From the NCBI RefSeq assembly GCF_035083965.1, contig NC_089735.1, forward strand, positions 3,915,001 to 3,979,000: a stretch of 64,000 bases of DNA, given 5' to 3'. The notes beneath the pieces were generated by a model. It saw nothing but the letters and a program-made list of their open reading frames with translations, did no database searches and had not been told where the DNA came from. The DNA is from Branchiostoma lanceolatum. Taxonomy: Eukaryota; Chordata; Leptocardii; Amphioxiformes; Branchiostomatidae. Shown here in pieces: positions 38,504 through 49,400 of the stretch; position 1 is the first letter of the stretch, and every line of letters starts with the position of its first letter. The position numbers and the translations under genes were made by a program.

Positions 38504-40841
38504 ATGGGAAACACCTGCACTGTGATAGACTGCTGTTTCGGGCTTCGCCAGCGCCAGCAGTGCTGCTTCCCGTGCCTGCGTCTCTGCTCCTACGATCACA
38601 GGCCGGTGTTCTACAGCCATGACGGTTCGGAGGTAGTGCAGCCCCTGGTCGCCTTCTTCCGACCAAGTCAACAGAGAGTCCGCAAACTACCGGTACCAGG
38701 TAGCGGCTGTTTTTGTTATTGAAACATGTTGACTTTAAGACAAGAAAAGCTAATCAAAAAGTAGATCTAGACTGGTGTCACTTATCAAGTTGGCAACTAC
38801 ACTCAAGGCTTCAGGTGCTTCACTTCTATAACTACACTCCTGGCTACCACATTGGTGCCACTTTTACAACTAGTTGTACTCCTACAATTAGCCATGGCTA
38901 TAACCCAATTCTACAAGTACAAGCGAGGCTACAACACAGTATATTTTCCCATTTTGGGACTTTCTCGTCATCTCGACCATCGCGCCGGAACGCAATGTCC
39001 TGGCTTTTACCTTCGATGCATGCTCGATGCATGCTGGCATGCTGTTTGGTTCAACACTGTGTCGCACACCAGAAGACCTTATATGGCAATACGTTCCCAA
39101 ATCTTTGTTTAGCCGTTGCCTTATATGGCAAGGGAGCACGAAAAGGCAGGCAGGCTAGATTTGCATGACACACAGGCGGGCGACCGCATGTAACTGCTAC
39201 AACTGTTCGGAAATATCATTGCATTGTGGTTTCGGACTTTGATATCCTGAAAAATGACCATATTACATCTATTCCACAAGATTGCAGAAGAAAAAAAAAT
39301 GATTTCGTCAAGAAAACGACCAAAAATCGACATAAATGATACCATATAGTGAGGTTATAGCATTACGTACAGAGAGACGGGTTACGTACCGCAGCTTTGC
39401 CCATCTGGCAACGCGAAGCACTTCGGACCCAGGAGTTCCGGGTTCGTGTCCGTGCATGGATTTTTTTTTCTTTTTAGATATTGAATATCAAAAATATGTA
39501 TTGATATTATATTAATCTATCAATATCATATTTATGAATATCATTTTTTCATTTTTTTTCATTAATAAATAAAGAAATATTTTATATTTGTTATTTTTTA
39601 ATATTCATTTAATATATACAAGGCCTTTGTCTTATGAACAGGACTTCATAGATTCCAAACCCGGCATTCGAATTTTTCTGTTCATTGTAATGGAAAATAC
39701 CGTGCAGCGGCTCCTATGCGCGGTAAGATGATTCTTGCAAAACACTCGCCACTAAACTTCTATCCCCGATGTAAACAGAGGCTCTTGATGTTGTTTGCAA
39801 AACAGCGATCCTTTGTTACAGTAGCAAATGCTCCATTGTTCAGTATCGACTTCATTCAGACAACACGAACGTGGAAAGTGGCGCCGCTCGGCACAAAACT
39901 ATGGGAATTTTCATGAATTCTAGCAAAATTACCCAGGAAAATAAGGAAGAAATGTTGTAAATGCGGAAACCAGAATAATACGGATGAGGTAGCTGTTGAT
40001 TTGTCTGACATTTGGTAGTCATTTTAGATAGAACCTTAGCTGTTATGAACTTCTATTTCACTTAATTACCATAGTGCTGATGATTCAATGGTGCTTTTTC
40101 AAATTTTATGTTTTATTGCGTGCCATGTACATAATTACATTGATAGCTTTTATAATGAGCCTATTGTACATTTTACAAATAAGTACAAGTTGTAGGCCAA
40201 GACCAGCTTTTTCAAAAGCACTTAAGTTAAGTGACGTAACTTCAAAATTGCTTTCCCCAATCTGCCTTTCTCTATTAAAACAGTACTCATTTCCCAAAAT
40301 GACAATTTTTCTTATAGACTGAACAGCCCTTGAGTGACTTTCTCTGGCAGATTTTACTTCAAGTAAAGGGAAAAGACAATTCACACTCATAAACGTAGCC
40401 GAAACGCCAGCTTTTTTGAAAAGCTCTTGTTTAATTTAAAAATCAGGCAAAAATAACTAAGCGGCTAACGTCTTCCATAAAATCTGCTAATAAGGGAAAA
40501 CGTATCATGCTTGTCAAATAAAGGTTCCATTTTTCTTAGGTCTGACCTTGGACCCTGACGACCTTAACCTTGGGCTCGGACCCGTGGAGCAGATCGCCGC
40601 CGTTTGTAAGCATGCGCAGGACAGCGACTTACGGGTCCGCGCGGTGGGTCGGGGTCATGCCAGGTCACAGCTCACCAGCGTGGAGGACATCCTGATAGGT
40701 GTGTTATGGAATCAATATAGTCTTGTGTTTTCTAATTTTTTTTTTAGATCTTTTTAAAATTTCTATTCTTTATTTGTTAAGCAATCTTTATTCAAAGAAC
40801 ATAAACAAAGACAACTCAACTATATAACATGATAACATAAG

Positions 40842-40901
<60 letters not shown>

Positions 40902-43900
40902 TTCAAATAGTCTTGTGTTTAAGCACAAAATATTATTGCTTGAAAAAAGTTAACAAACCACGACATAAATCATTCTATAAGCATGTACTACCTATTTCAA
41001 AAGGTTTAATCATTCAAATACTAAGTATGGTGCTAATAATATTCGAAAAAATATAGACAGCAGCTACTCTTTTGTATATCGGTATATAATGATCATAATA
41101 TAGATTATGATAGTGATAATGATGATAACAATAATAGTAATAATGATGATGATGATGATGATATAATGATAATTTTTATTTTTATCATATTTTGATAATG
41201 ATAATTTTGATAATGATAATGATAACAGCGCTGTCAAGCTAACTTGAATATATCGTTGCCCAGACATGACGACGTTAGACCGTATCCTGGTGCGTCACAG
41301 CCCGGAGACAGACGTGCATCACGTGGTGGTGGAGGCGGGGATGGTGGCGGAGGACTTCGCGCGGGAACTCCAGCAGGTGTACGGGCTGGCCGTGCCTGCG
41401 TTCGGAAACTTCGCCGGGCACACTCTGGGCGGGCTGATCAGCACCGGCGGACACGGGTCCGGATATGCCAAAAAGATCCTGGTAAAGGAATATCTGTATC
41501 TATATAGTTGGTACAACCGCCATTCGGCGTAATACACCACCCAAAAAGATCTTGATAAGGAATATCTGTATCTGTATCTATATAGTCGGTATAACCACCA
41601 TTAGGCGTAATACACCATCCAAAAAGATCTTGGTAAAAAATATCTGTATCTGTATACGTTCGGCGTAACACACCAGCCAAAAAGATCTTGGTAAGGAATA
41701 TCTGTATCTGTATCTGTATCTGTTGTTGTATCTGTATCTATATAGTCGGTATAACCGCCATTCTGCGTAGCACACCAGCCTCGCAGGTACGCGGCCGAAC
41801 TACTTAACTAATGTTGTCTCTCCTAGGCGGACTCTGTGGTGGAGTTACACATGATAATAGAGGGAGGCATCCAAGTGAAGATCCGCAGGTCCAACATTGC
41901 CAACCAGGAGATTGACACCCCTTTCGACGACATCCGCGACAAAGTCCGGACCGCCAACGTGCGCAGCGAGCCCATCGTCATCCTCAGTACCGAAGTGTTC
42001 CGAGCAGTCGCCGTGGGGCTCGGGTCACTGGGGGTCATCTACTCCCTCACCATCCGATGCGAGCCTTCGTTCAACATCGAGGAGTTCCGAACCCCGATCG
42101 AGATCTCGTGGCCCGGCGAGCGCCTGTCGGGCTGCTTCGCCTTCCCGTCGGGGTTCGTCGACATGTACACGGTGGACCACGAGTTCAGCACGTTCGTGTT
42201 GCACCCGATTCCCGACCCGACACGTGGCCAGGTGGAGCCTGGATACGCCGTCATCCACGGTATCTACTTCGGGGGCAAGAGGACAGGCGACCCGCCGGCT
42301 AGACACAACTCCTGCCCCTGCTGTCCCGGGAGCAGAGGACTGCTTGGCTGCCGCATCTTGCAGGTCAGTTCGTCCCACAGATACCAACTTTTAGATCATT
42401 GTCCAGTTACTCCAGCACCATATATATATCAAAGAATGTTTGCACATGAGAACAAGCAATATATAAGTATACGACACGTTGAGTTTCAATATGTTGCTCT
42501 ATCCCATATGGTTGTATGTGAACAAACTCATTTGTAAGCACTTGTTTATTTGTATGCATGCATGTATGTATGTATGTATAGATGTATAGATGTAGTAGAC
42601 CTTTAATACGAAAGTCGCTGTACTTTAGTTGTGTCAATAAAGACTGCTGTATAAAGTCTCTGGAATGAAGAACTAACGATTCTCGAACCTCATCTGTTCT
42701 CAAAACTTGTTTTTCCCAGAACGACTGCATGGCCACCGCCTTGCTGTGCGGGACGTCCTGTTGTGCGCGTCAGGTTCCCATGGTAACCAAAAATGGCCTC
42801 CGGATGCTGTCACAGCGTAGCAGCTACGTTCATCAGTGGCATAATGTCTTACAGCTCACCCCAGATGTCAAGTAAGGTTATTCAAACTTTTCCGTAAAAC
42901 ATCTGACAACGTCAGCGTATTCTTTAAGAAAAGCTAGTAGATTTACCAACTGCTTTGATTTGCAATAGCTTAGTCTCAGATTAATGCCTCATTCTCGACC
43001 GTAAAGGGCCCTGACGTCACAGAAAGGACTCCTAGCCATACTAGGCAATTGGAAGTTCTTTCTGTGACACCAAGACCTAATATTGTAGCTTTGTCCCACC
43101 AAAGAGTATACAGTAGATAATTGATCTTTAAAATGAATACATAGATGTTTTCAGAAAATACCAGATTTCTACTTGTATGATAAAGGAAATTTCATTTCAC
43201 TGGCTCACAGGAAACAGGATGGACGCTTGGATTCACATAGAAATATCTCCATATCATCATAATATCGTTGATGTATCATCTTATGTTATGATGTATTCCA
43301 TCTAGTGTGGTCACCATGGAATGGTTTGTGGCTCTGGACGAACTCGAGGCAGCGGTTGCTGACGTCATCAGCATGGCGGTGACGTATGGAACGAAGTGTC
43401 AGCACTTCTCCCTGCTGCCCATTGCATGCCGGGTACTGGAAGCAGACGACTTTTACCTCAGCCCCACCTGTCAGAGCCGCGTGGCAGAGGAGTCCATCAC
43501 CCACTACGGCTGCATTGAGGTACAGAGAAGGTGTTGTTGCGACTTTTTTTTTTACCTCCGAGAGAACGGAGGTATTGTTCTCGGTTTGTTTGTTTGTTTT
43601 TGTCTTGTTGTGTGTTCAGGTTTGTTTCCGCTGGCCCGGGTACAAGGTTGGCCCGGGGCCGAAGTCGTTTCAGCTGATAGGCAGGACGTGGAGTCGCCCT
43701 GGACTAGAATGTACGAGGATGGCATGTGTGCGGGAGTGAAATCGCATAGGCAGGAATATGAACTGACAGAATTAGCGAGAAATTGCCAATGATAAATAAA
43801 ACAAGAAATCTAGGAATACACAAGAACAAACGCGAGCCCTAGCAAAGCAGCTCATTGCATTGCTACTAGCTACTTGAAAAAAGCATAATGCTTCACCTCA

Positions 43901-44368
43901 TCACTCAATTGAGGATGACTGCTCTACCTTACCTTTTCGATACTGAGAGATTTCATGTCCCCTAATGTTGCATGTCACTTCCAGGTACCGTTCCTTCCCG
44001 GTGAGTACGGCGCTGCTCAGTTCCACAAGGTCATCGACGAGCTCCTGTTCGAGAAGTACCAGGCGCGACCGCACTGGGGCGCTTCTCACCTCCTCACCCA
44101 ACCGCGCGTGCGCAAGAGCTACCCCGAGCTGGACAAGTGGCTCCAAGTCTACCGCCTCTTCAACAAGAACGGCACGTTTGAAAACACCTTCACAGAGAGG
44201 TGTGGCTTCGACGACATAGACGCGAGGAAGAAAACCCAGTCCATCTCGCGAACGAGGTCATTCAGGAGAAACAGACGGGGGTTCGTGGACCAGCGGCCCG
44301 ACTCCAGCATATTTGCTACAATAGACGAAGTAGACGACCCTATTATAATGTCGGAGTCGTCTGTGTAG
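38504..44368 (+). CDS. FAD-linked lactone-oxidase-like protein (GULO/ALO type)
   Basis: Seven exons: 38504-38699, 40540-40698, 41264-41481, 41827-42363, 42720-42871, 43306-43519, 43985-44368; 1860 nt, 619 aa, in frame. The flavin-binding half has VRAVGRGHARS with His105 at the place of the covalent flavin histidine (GSGHS in relatives), and GHTLGGLISTGGHGSG (170-185). Downstream are ADSVVELHMI and GSLGVIYSLTIRCEP. The C-terminal oxidase domain ends near ARPHWGASH (519-527), matching the HW[GA]K signature of gulono- and arabinono-lactone oxidases. Family reaction: O2-dependent oxidation of an aldonolactone; the true substrate here is unknown. Oddities are the cysteine-rich N-terminus MGNTCTVIDCC..CC..C (possible Gly2 myristoylation plus palmitoylation), the Ser of GHS replaced by Ala, and about 180 residues more than GULO, including a basic/acidic C-terminal tail. 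Confidence 0.85.
39396..39479 (+). mobile_element. tRNA-like SINE head with poly-T
   Basis: A-box-like CATCTGGCAACGCG and B-box GGGTTCGTGTCC about 40 bases apart, ending in TTTTTTTTT (a Pol III stop). No full cloverleaf. It precedes a strongly A+T-rich stretch (39465-39620). In intron 1 of the oxidase gene. Confidence 0.45.
40844..40896. repeat. (AC)n microsatellite
   Basis: Pure AC run in intron 2 of the oxidase gene. An (ATG/ATA)-rich tract follows at 41086-41225. Confidence 0.97.
41469..41790. repeat. Duplicated exon end and donor in oxidase gene intron 3
   Basis: The exon 3 end CCAAAAAGATCCTG/GTAAAG and following intron (GGAATATCTGTATC...) recur near 41541, 41620 and 41675. The donor is lost in the first extra copy (GATAAG) and kept in the next two (GGTAAA, GGTAAG). 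CTGTAT hexamers have expanded in the last unit. Confidence 0.85.
42418..42545. repeat. Dispersed repeat, also at 26571-26690 in opposite orientation
   Basis: 'aatatgttgctctatcccatatgg' with 'acaagcaatatataagtatac' here matches, in reverse complement, nodal intron 2 sequence at 26571-26690. Confidence 0.75.
43840..43935 (+). mobile_element. 5'-truncated SINE tail
   Basis: Shares TAGCTACTTGAAAAAGCATA and the CTCAATTGAGGATG palindrome with the tail of the SINE at 9775-10125. In oxidase intron 6. Confidence 0.65.
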
Positions 44369-44374
44369 GCACTG

Positions 44375-46337
44375 CGAAACTGCTTGTCTCTCCAGAATGC
44401 CTCTCTTCGTGTTTTATGTTGTCTGCGTTCTATAAATAACAAACGGTCGAACGGAGATGTATGCATTTTATAGACTAAAAGGGTATACCCGTTAAGCATC
44501 TTTAAGTCGCCAGTGAAAATGTTGATTTCAGATTGTACATCAGGTTCGCTCTTTTGAACTTTAGCATGCTGGCAGGATGTATAGAGGAAGTATGATGGAG
44601 TCCATCTATATTGTAATGTCCTTCTTGAAGTAATGCTTTCTAGTTAGAACTTTCAGACTACGTATGTATACGTATGGTCGCAATGCCTTAAGCTTGCGTG
44701 GGCGACTTTATTGTCCCTGGCACAAAACTAGAATCCGAATGGATGAAACTGACTTACTGAGTGTATGATGTACTCAGGCCTCCATTCCACTAGACGGTGA
44801 TCTAAATCAAACTTGTCTAATCTTTGATTTCAAAATTGAATCATGCAGCATGTAAAAGTATGGATGAAAATAAAACACACACTGCTTTCAAAGATCGTTT
44901 TTGTTAATCTATGAAATTCGTAGACTTTGAGGTAGCAGAGAGCGTGCGGTGAGAGCGCCGTCCTTGTGGAATGGGAGTATACATGCGTTGTTACAGGAAT
45001 TACGATGATTTTGTAGCCGCTAGTAAAACTAGAACTATATGTACTCCTTCCGGTGTGATCTAACCATGCAAAGATACATAGCATGCACTTGGAAATTAAA
45101 TGATGATACCAGCAATATCTGAACATCTTGTTTTTCTTATTTGATAGCCACTGATTATTTAAAAAAATGGTACATATGAATGTGGACATGATATGACTAA
45201 ATACATGTAGTTGACGTTTCCCATTAAAAGAACAATGGTTCATTAACCATACAAAAGATATCATGACGTCGAGGTGATAGCAGATGCGCGGTATCAGTTC
45301 GACTACGACGGACAAACAACAACAACAACAGCAGATGCGCAGTATACAAACAAGAAAAATTCGTTGGTTTTTGGAATCTGCTGGTAAAAACTTATCGTCG
45401 ATGAATAAATACAACTGTAAAACAAAATTTAATCTGTTTCACCTTTCTAGGCATTACTTCAGCACATTTATATCAATGGTTTATTCAGGAATTGACACAA
45501 ATTAAAACAGCATTGCAGCCGATGTTACCTTCTTTTACCGTCTTAAACGGTTAAAAGTACAAAAGAGCACACTCAAACAATCGGAAAATATATACAAAAG
45601 ACAAAATGTACAACCAACAGTAGCATAAATAACAGATTACACCACTGCAATGTTGTTTGCATGCATCTAACCCTTGATCAAATTTAGAGTTCTACATGAT
45701 TGTGTTTCAGCATGTCAGCTATGTTTACGTTCTTCCAACTCAACATTCTAGTTCATTGTATCTACATGGGAATGCAAAATATACAAGCATGACTAAAAGG
45801 ACAACAAACCACACAAAGCTTCAAAAGATTCGTTTTTATCAAAGAAATCGTTTAGAGCTCGGTCGCAGCGAGGTCGGCAACTTGCCGCGGGTCCAGTGAG
45901 ATAGGGGCTTAATGCGTGGGCAAGAATGATGATGCACAATAATTTGAAAAAAACAACACCCTCATTTCTTGGGATTTCATCAACTAGCGTGTAATACGTG
46001 TCATCAATATTCATTAACAATATATTTGTCACCCGAATCAAACGGTCCAAAACTCAGTATTAATGTAGTTGCTTGATACATTCACATTCCCCTGTTATAA
46101 GCGACTGAAAGGCTTGACAAGCGAGAACAAATATGTGTTTACCTGCATAGTTTGATAGGTTACGGCTTTTCCGGTTAGTATGTTACCACGATGCTTGCAC
46201 AGAGCGATAATTCACCGGACTATCTACTTAATGTATAACACAAATTTGCCTCCATTCTAATCAGAGATGAAGTGACGTAGGCACTAATTTAGGGATAAGA
46301 ACAACTGTGGTTGGCCGGACGCGATGAGACGTAATGT
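44375..46337. other. Intergenic gap between oxidase and protease genes
   Basis: No supported gene. A minus ORF at 44830-45414 has no recognisable domain and no splice context. A dispersed element (45775-45905) ending in GCAGCGAGGTCGGCAACTTG is shared with 46650-46855, 56445-56560 and 59385-59575. Confidence 0.5.
44869..44874 (+). promoter_or_regulatory. Candidate oxidase gene polyadenylation signal
   Basis: AATAAA about 500 bp after the TAG stop. Confidence 0.35.
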
Positions 46338-46346
46338 TATAAAAGG
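46338..46346 (+). promoter_or_regulatory. TATA box of the protease gene
   Basis: TATAAAAGG, a consensus TATA box, 62 bp before the ATG at 46408. It predicts transcription start near 46368 and a short leader. Confidence 0.75.
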
Positions 46347-46407
46347 ATAACAGGAATTAAACTCGAGACAGATTCTTCCTACCGGACTGTGCGGCAACAC
46401 ATTCAGG

Positions 46408-49400
46408 ATGCTGTGGCTCGTCGTGTCTCTCGTGTCTGTCCTGACACTCAAAGGTTCCATCTTTGTTTTCATTGCTAAGACATATCTTTTATCAACTAAC
46501 GAAAGGGTATATCACCCCGCAAGGGGCGGTATAACCCCGACGGTGCACGTCGCACGTAAACACGTCGCACGTAAGCACGTCGACTACCTACCTACCTACC
46601 TACCTATATCTTGAATTGCATACTGCTACTTACTGAGCATCTCAATGGACTGCGGCACGTTGACGACCTCGCTGCGACCTAAATTGGATTTCTGTTACCC
46701 TTGACTTTATAATGGAGATGCCAGGCAAAATGTACAAATATAACTAAAAAGACAACGAAACACACAAAGCGTAAAAAAACTTTTATCGAGGAAATTCGTT
46801 GCAGCGAGGTCGCCAACGTATCGCACGTCCAGTGAGATACCTTCTTACATTCGCCATACTGTTACATGTACGGTTTTTTGTGTGCCATGATCCTATCATT
46901 GCTTTTATCGCTACGATTGCTTTGTTTGTAGCTTGTGGTTGACACCACGAACTGTTCATTTACGCAGAGGAATTTGGGAGGGTGTACTAGGATGACGAAG
47001 TCTCAACATGGTGTGGTGTAATGTGATGCAAAATGCAAGGCTTTACAGCATTATTGTGGTTTTGTGAAGCAAATAGCGTTTCCACCAACACATGTCTGAT
47101 CATACTTTATTCACTGTAACAGCTTGTGCCGATTCGTCACTGGTGCCACCAAGATATGGCATGGTATATTATGGGAAGGTTCACAACACGGAACCTAAAG
47201 GTATCTTCTATCATTATTTGCTTTTCGCACAAAATTTGCTCAATTTTATGACTGTCGCGTTGTGTAGAACACTTTCTGGTAAGAAGAAGACCTTAGTTGC
47301 GCGACAGTTGTAACTGGTACAATGTAAGGCAACCTACGTACATGACAGTTGAACTACTGCTAATTGCAAATAAGTTTAATAAAGAACTAATCTAATCTAT
47401 CATATGATGTCACGTGTCAAAATATATCGTTTTGATAGATAAGAATGAATAATCAAATTTGGTGCATGGGCTTGCAGTTTTTTCTAGCATTACCAAAAAT
47501 ATTGTTGTCACTACGGGCAGATAATACGTAAGGAAAAAATGCACGTCACACGTTCATATCTACAATATGTAAGGAGGTAATGGCGACTAATAGGAACTCT
47601 TGTTCATGAAATTGTACCGTCTCTTGCGTCTCACAGAAAATACACCGCTTCAGAAGGCCCAGGAGAGACAGTGGGGTGAGTACGTTCTATTTTACAATGT
47701 CAATAAGTGGCGTAGCGTGTATGAAATTTCATGGCGATGCTCTGTATAATTCTTAAAAATCCTACCCTATGGAAAGTAAATATTGTAAAAGTAAGTAAAA
47801 GTACATATCGTGAGACGTGGTTTTACGAGTCTTATTCACCTACGATAAAACAGTGATCTTGCCTAAGTAATTGAGAGGCTATTGGGTTTGAGAAGACTTT
47901 ATCAAATTGCTATTGTTGCAATATTAATACATGTACCGAATTAAAAGTTTTCCTTCTGTAATATAGGGGTTCAATCCATTGGGTTCGTATATAGGTAGTA
48001 TAATTATAGCCACTATTTTCCTTGTATTACTTATAGTGGCCTGTGGAGACGGGACTTACATCCAATCTGAGTACTGGTGTGACGGACAATTCTACCATTG
48101 TGCCAACTTTGCCGATGAACTAAGCTGTAGTACTAGTAAGTTTGTTTGTTTGTTTATTTCACCAGGAGAAACATATGGCCTATTGACGCTTTTCAATGTG
48201 CCTGGGGGGAAACCCCCAAACAAAAGTCATTCACAAAAAAGAGAAATAAAGTCTACCTTTTTACAAAATACACCTCACATTATTATAGATTCATGTAAGT
48301 TCGCCTGCTTTGTTTAGTAAGTAGAGTTTTAAGATTTGTTTTATGTTTCTATTTGTAGTTTGTAGTTGACCGTACGAAAATCACTGTACTTTTTGTTGTG
48401 TAAAAAAAAAAAAACTACAATTCTGTTTTGTTTATCTTATATCTTAAGCTCATAAGTATGCCGTAAGTTCAAGTGAATGTTTTCTGACAAATGCCCTAAT
48501 CGATTCACCAGCAAATTTGTCAATCCGGCATAGATCGTCATATCTGTTTCTACGACACTCTTCAGTCAACCAGGAATGCACTGCTCAATTCAAATACTGA
48601 CGTCTGACGGTTGATTAATGATAGGGTCACATTTTAAATCCGGGGCCCGGTCGGGCAGTCGTTGGGAACGAAGAGTACGATATAAAAGACGACCAAAACA
48701 CAAAACGCTCCAATGATTATTCAAGAGCAAAGCTTGTACATATTCAATGATGAACACTTGAATTTTTCGTTTCCGCAAACAGCCCGGCCGGGCCCCGGTT
48801 GGGAAATGTGACCCTAGCATAAGATGGCTGACTCTAGGACTAAATGTCTACATTCTATGCCTGGCCTTGAGAAAGGCCATTTACCAGCTGTTACACAGTT
48901 TTGAGTGTCGCACGTGTCTGTGTGATACCGGATGGTTGTTCTGTTTGAAAAGCTGACGCTAATATTTGTTTGTGACGTCAGCCAGTACAGGTGATATGGT
49001 GGCGTGTGGCGATGGGAACTATGTGCAGGCTAGCCAATGGTGCGACGGGCAATACTATCACTGCCCCAACTTTGCTGACGAACTCAGCTGCAGTAAGTTT
49101 AGTAATGCCATAAGTTATCGGCTATCAAACTGCACAACCAATCTAAACCACGTGTTGAATAAACGTATACACACTTTACAAGTAATGTTTAGTCTCTTAC
49201 TTATTATTGTACATACTTGAAACCAACGTAGTTTTGTTGTAGATACTGGTGTAGTCGTGCCGTGCAAGATTCTTGCCGTCTGACAATGCTTTGTAAATAT
49301 GTATATTATGCTGTATGTTATGTTATGTTATGTTATGTTATGTTATGTTATGTTATGTTATGTTATGTTATATTATATTATGTTATGTGGAATAAAGTCA

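Noticed and set aside
41897-42394. Arg/Ser-rich 165-codon plus ORF and overlapping minus ORFs
   Set aside because: Shadow frames of oxidase exon 4, which is in frame with the other six exons.
44830-45414. 194-codon minus ORF with hydrophobic and poly-Cys stretches
   Set aside because: No domain, no splice partners, A+T-rich composition like the surrounding intergenic DNA.
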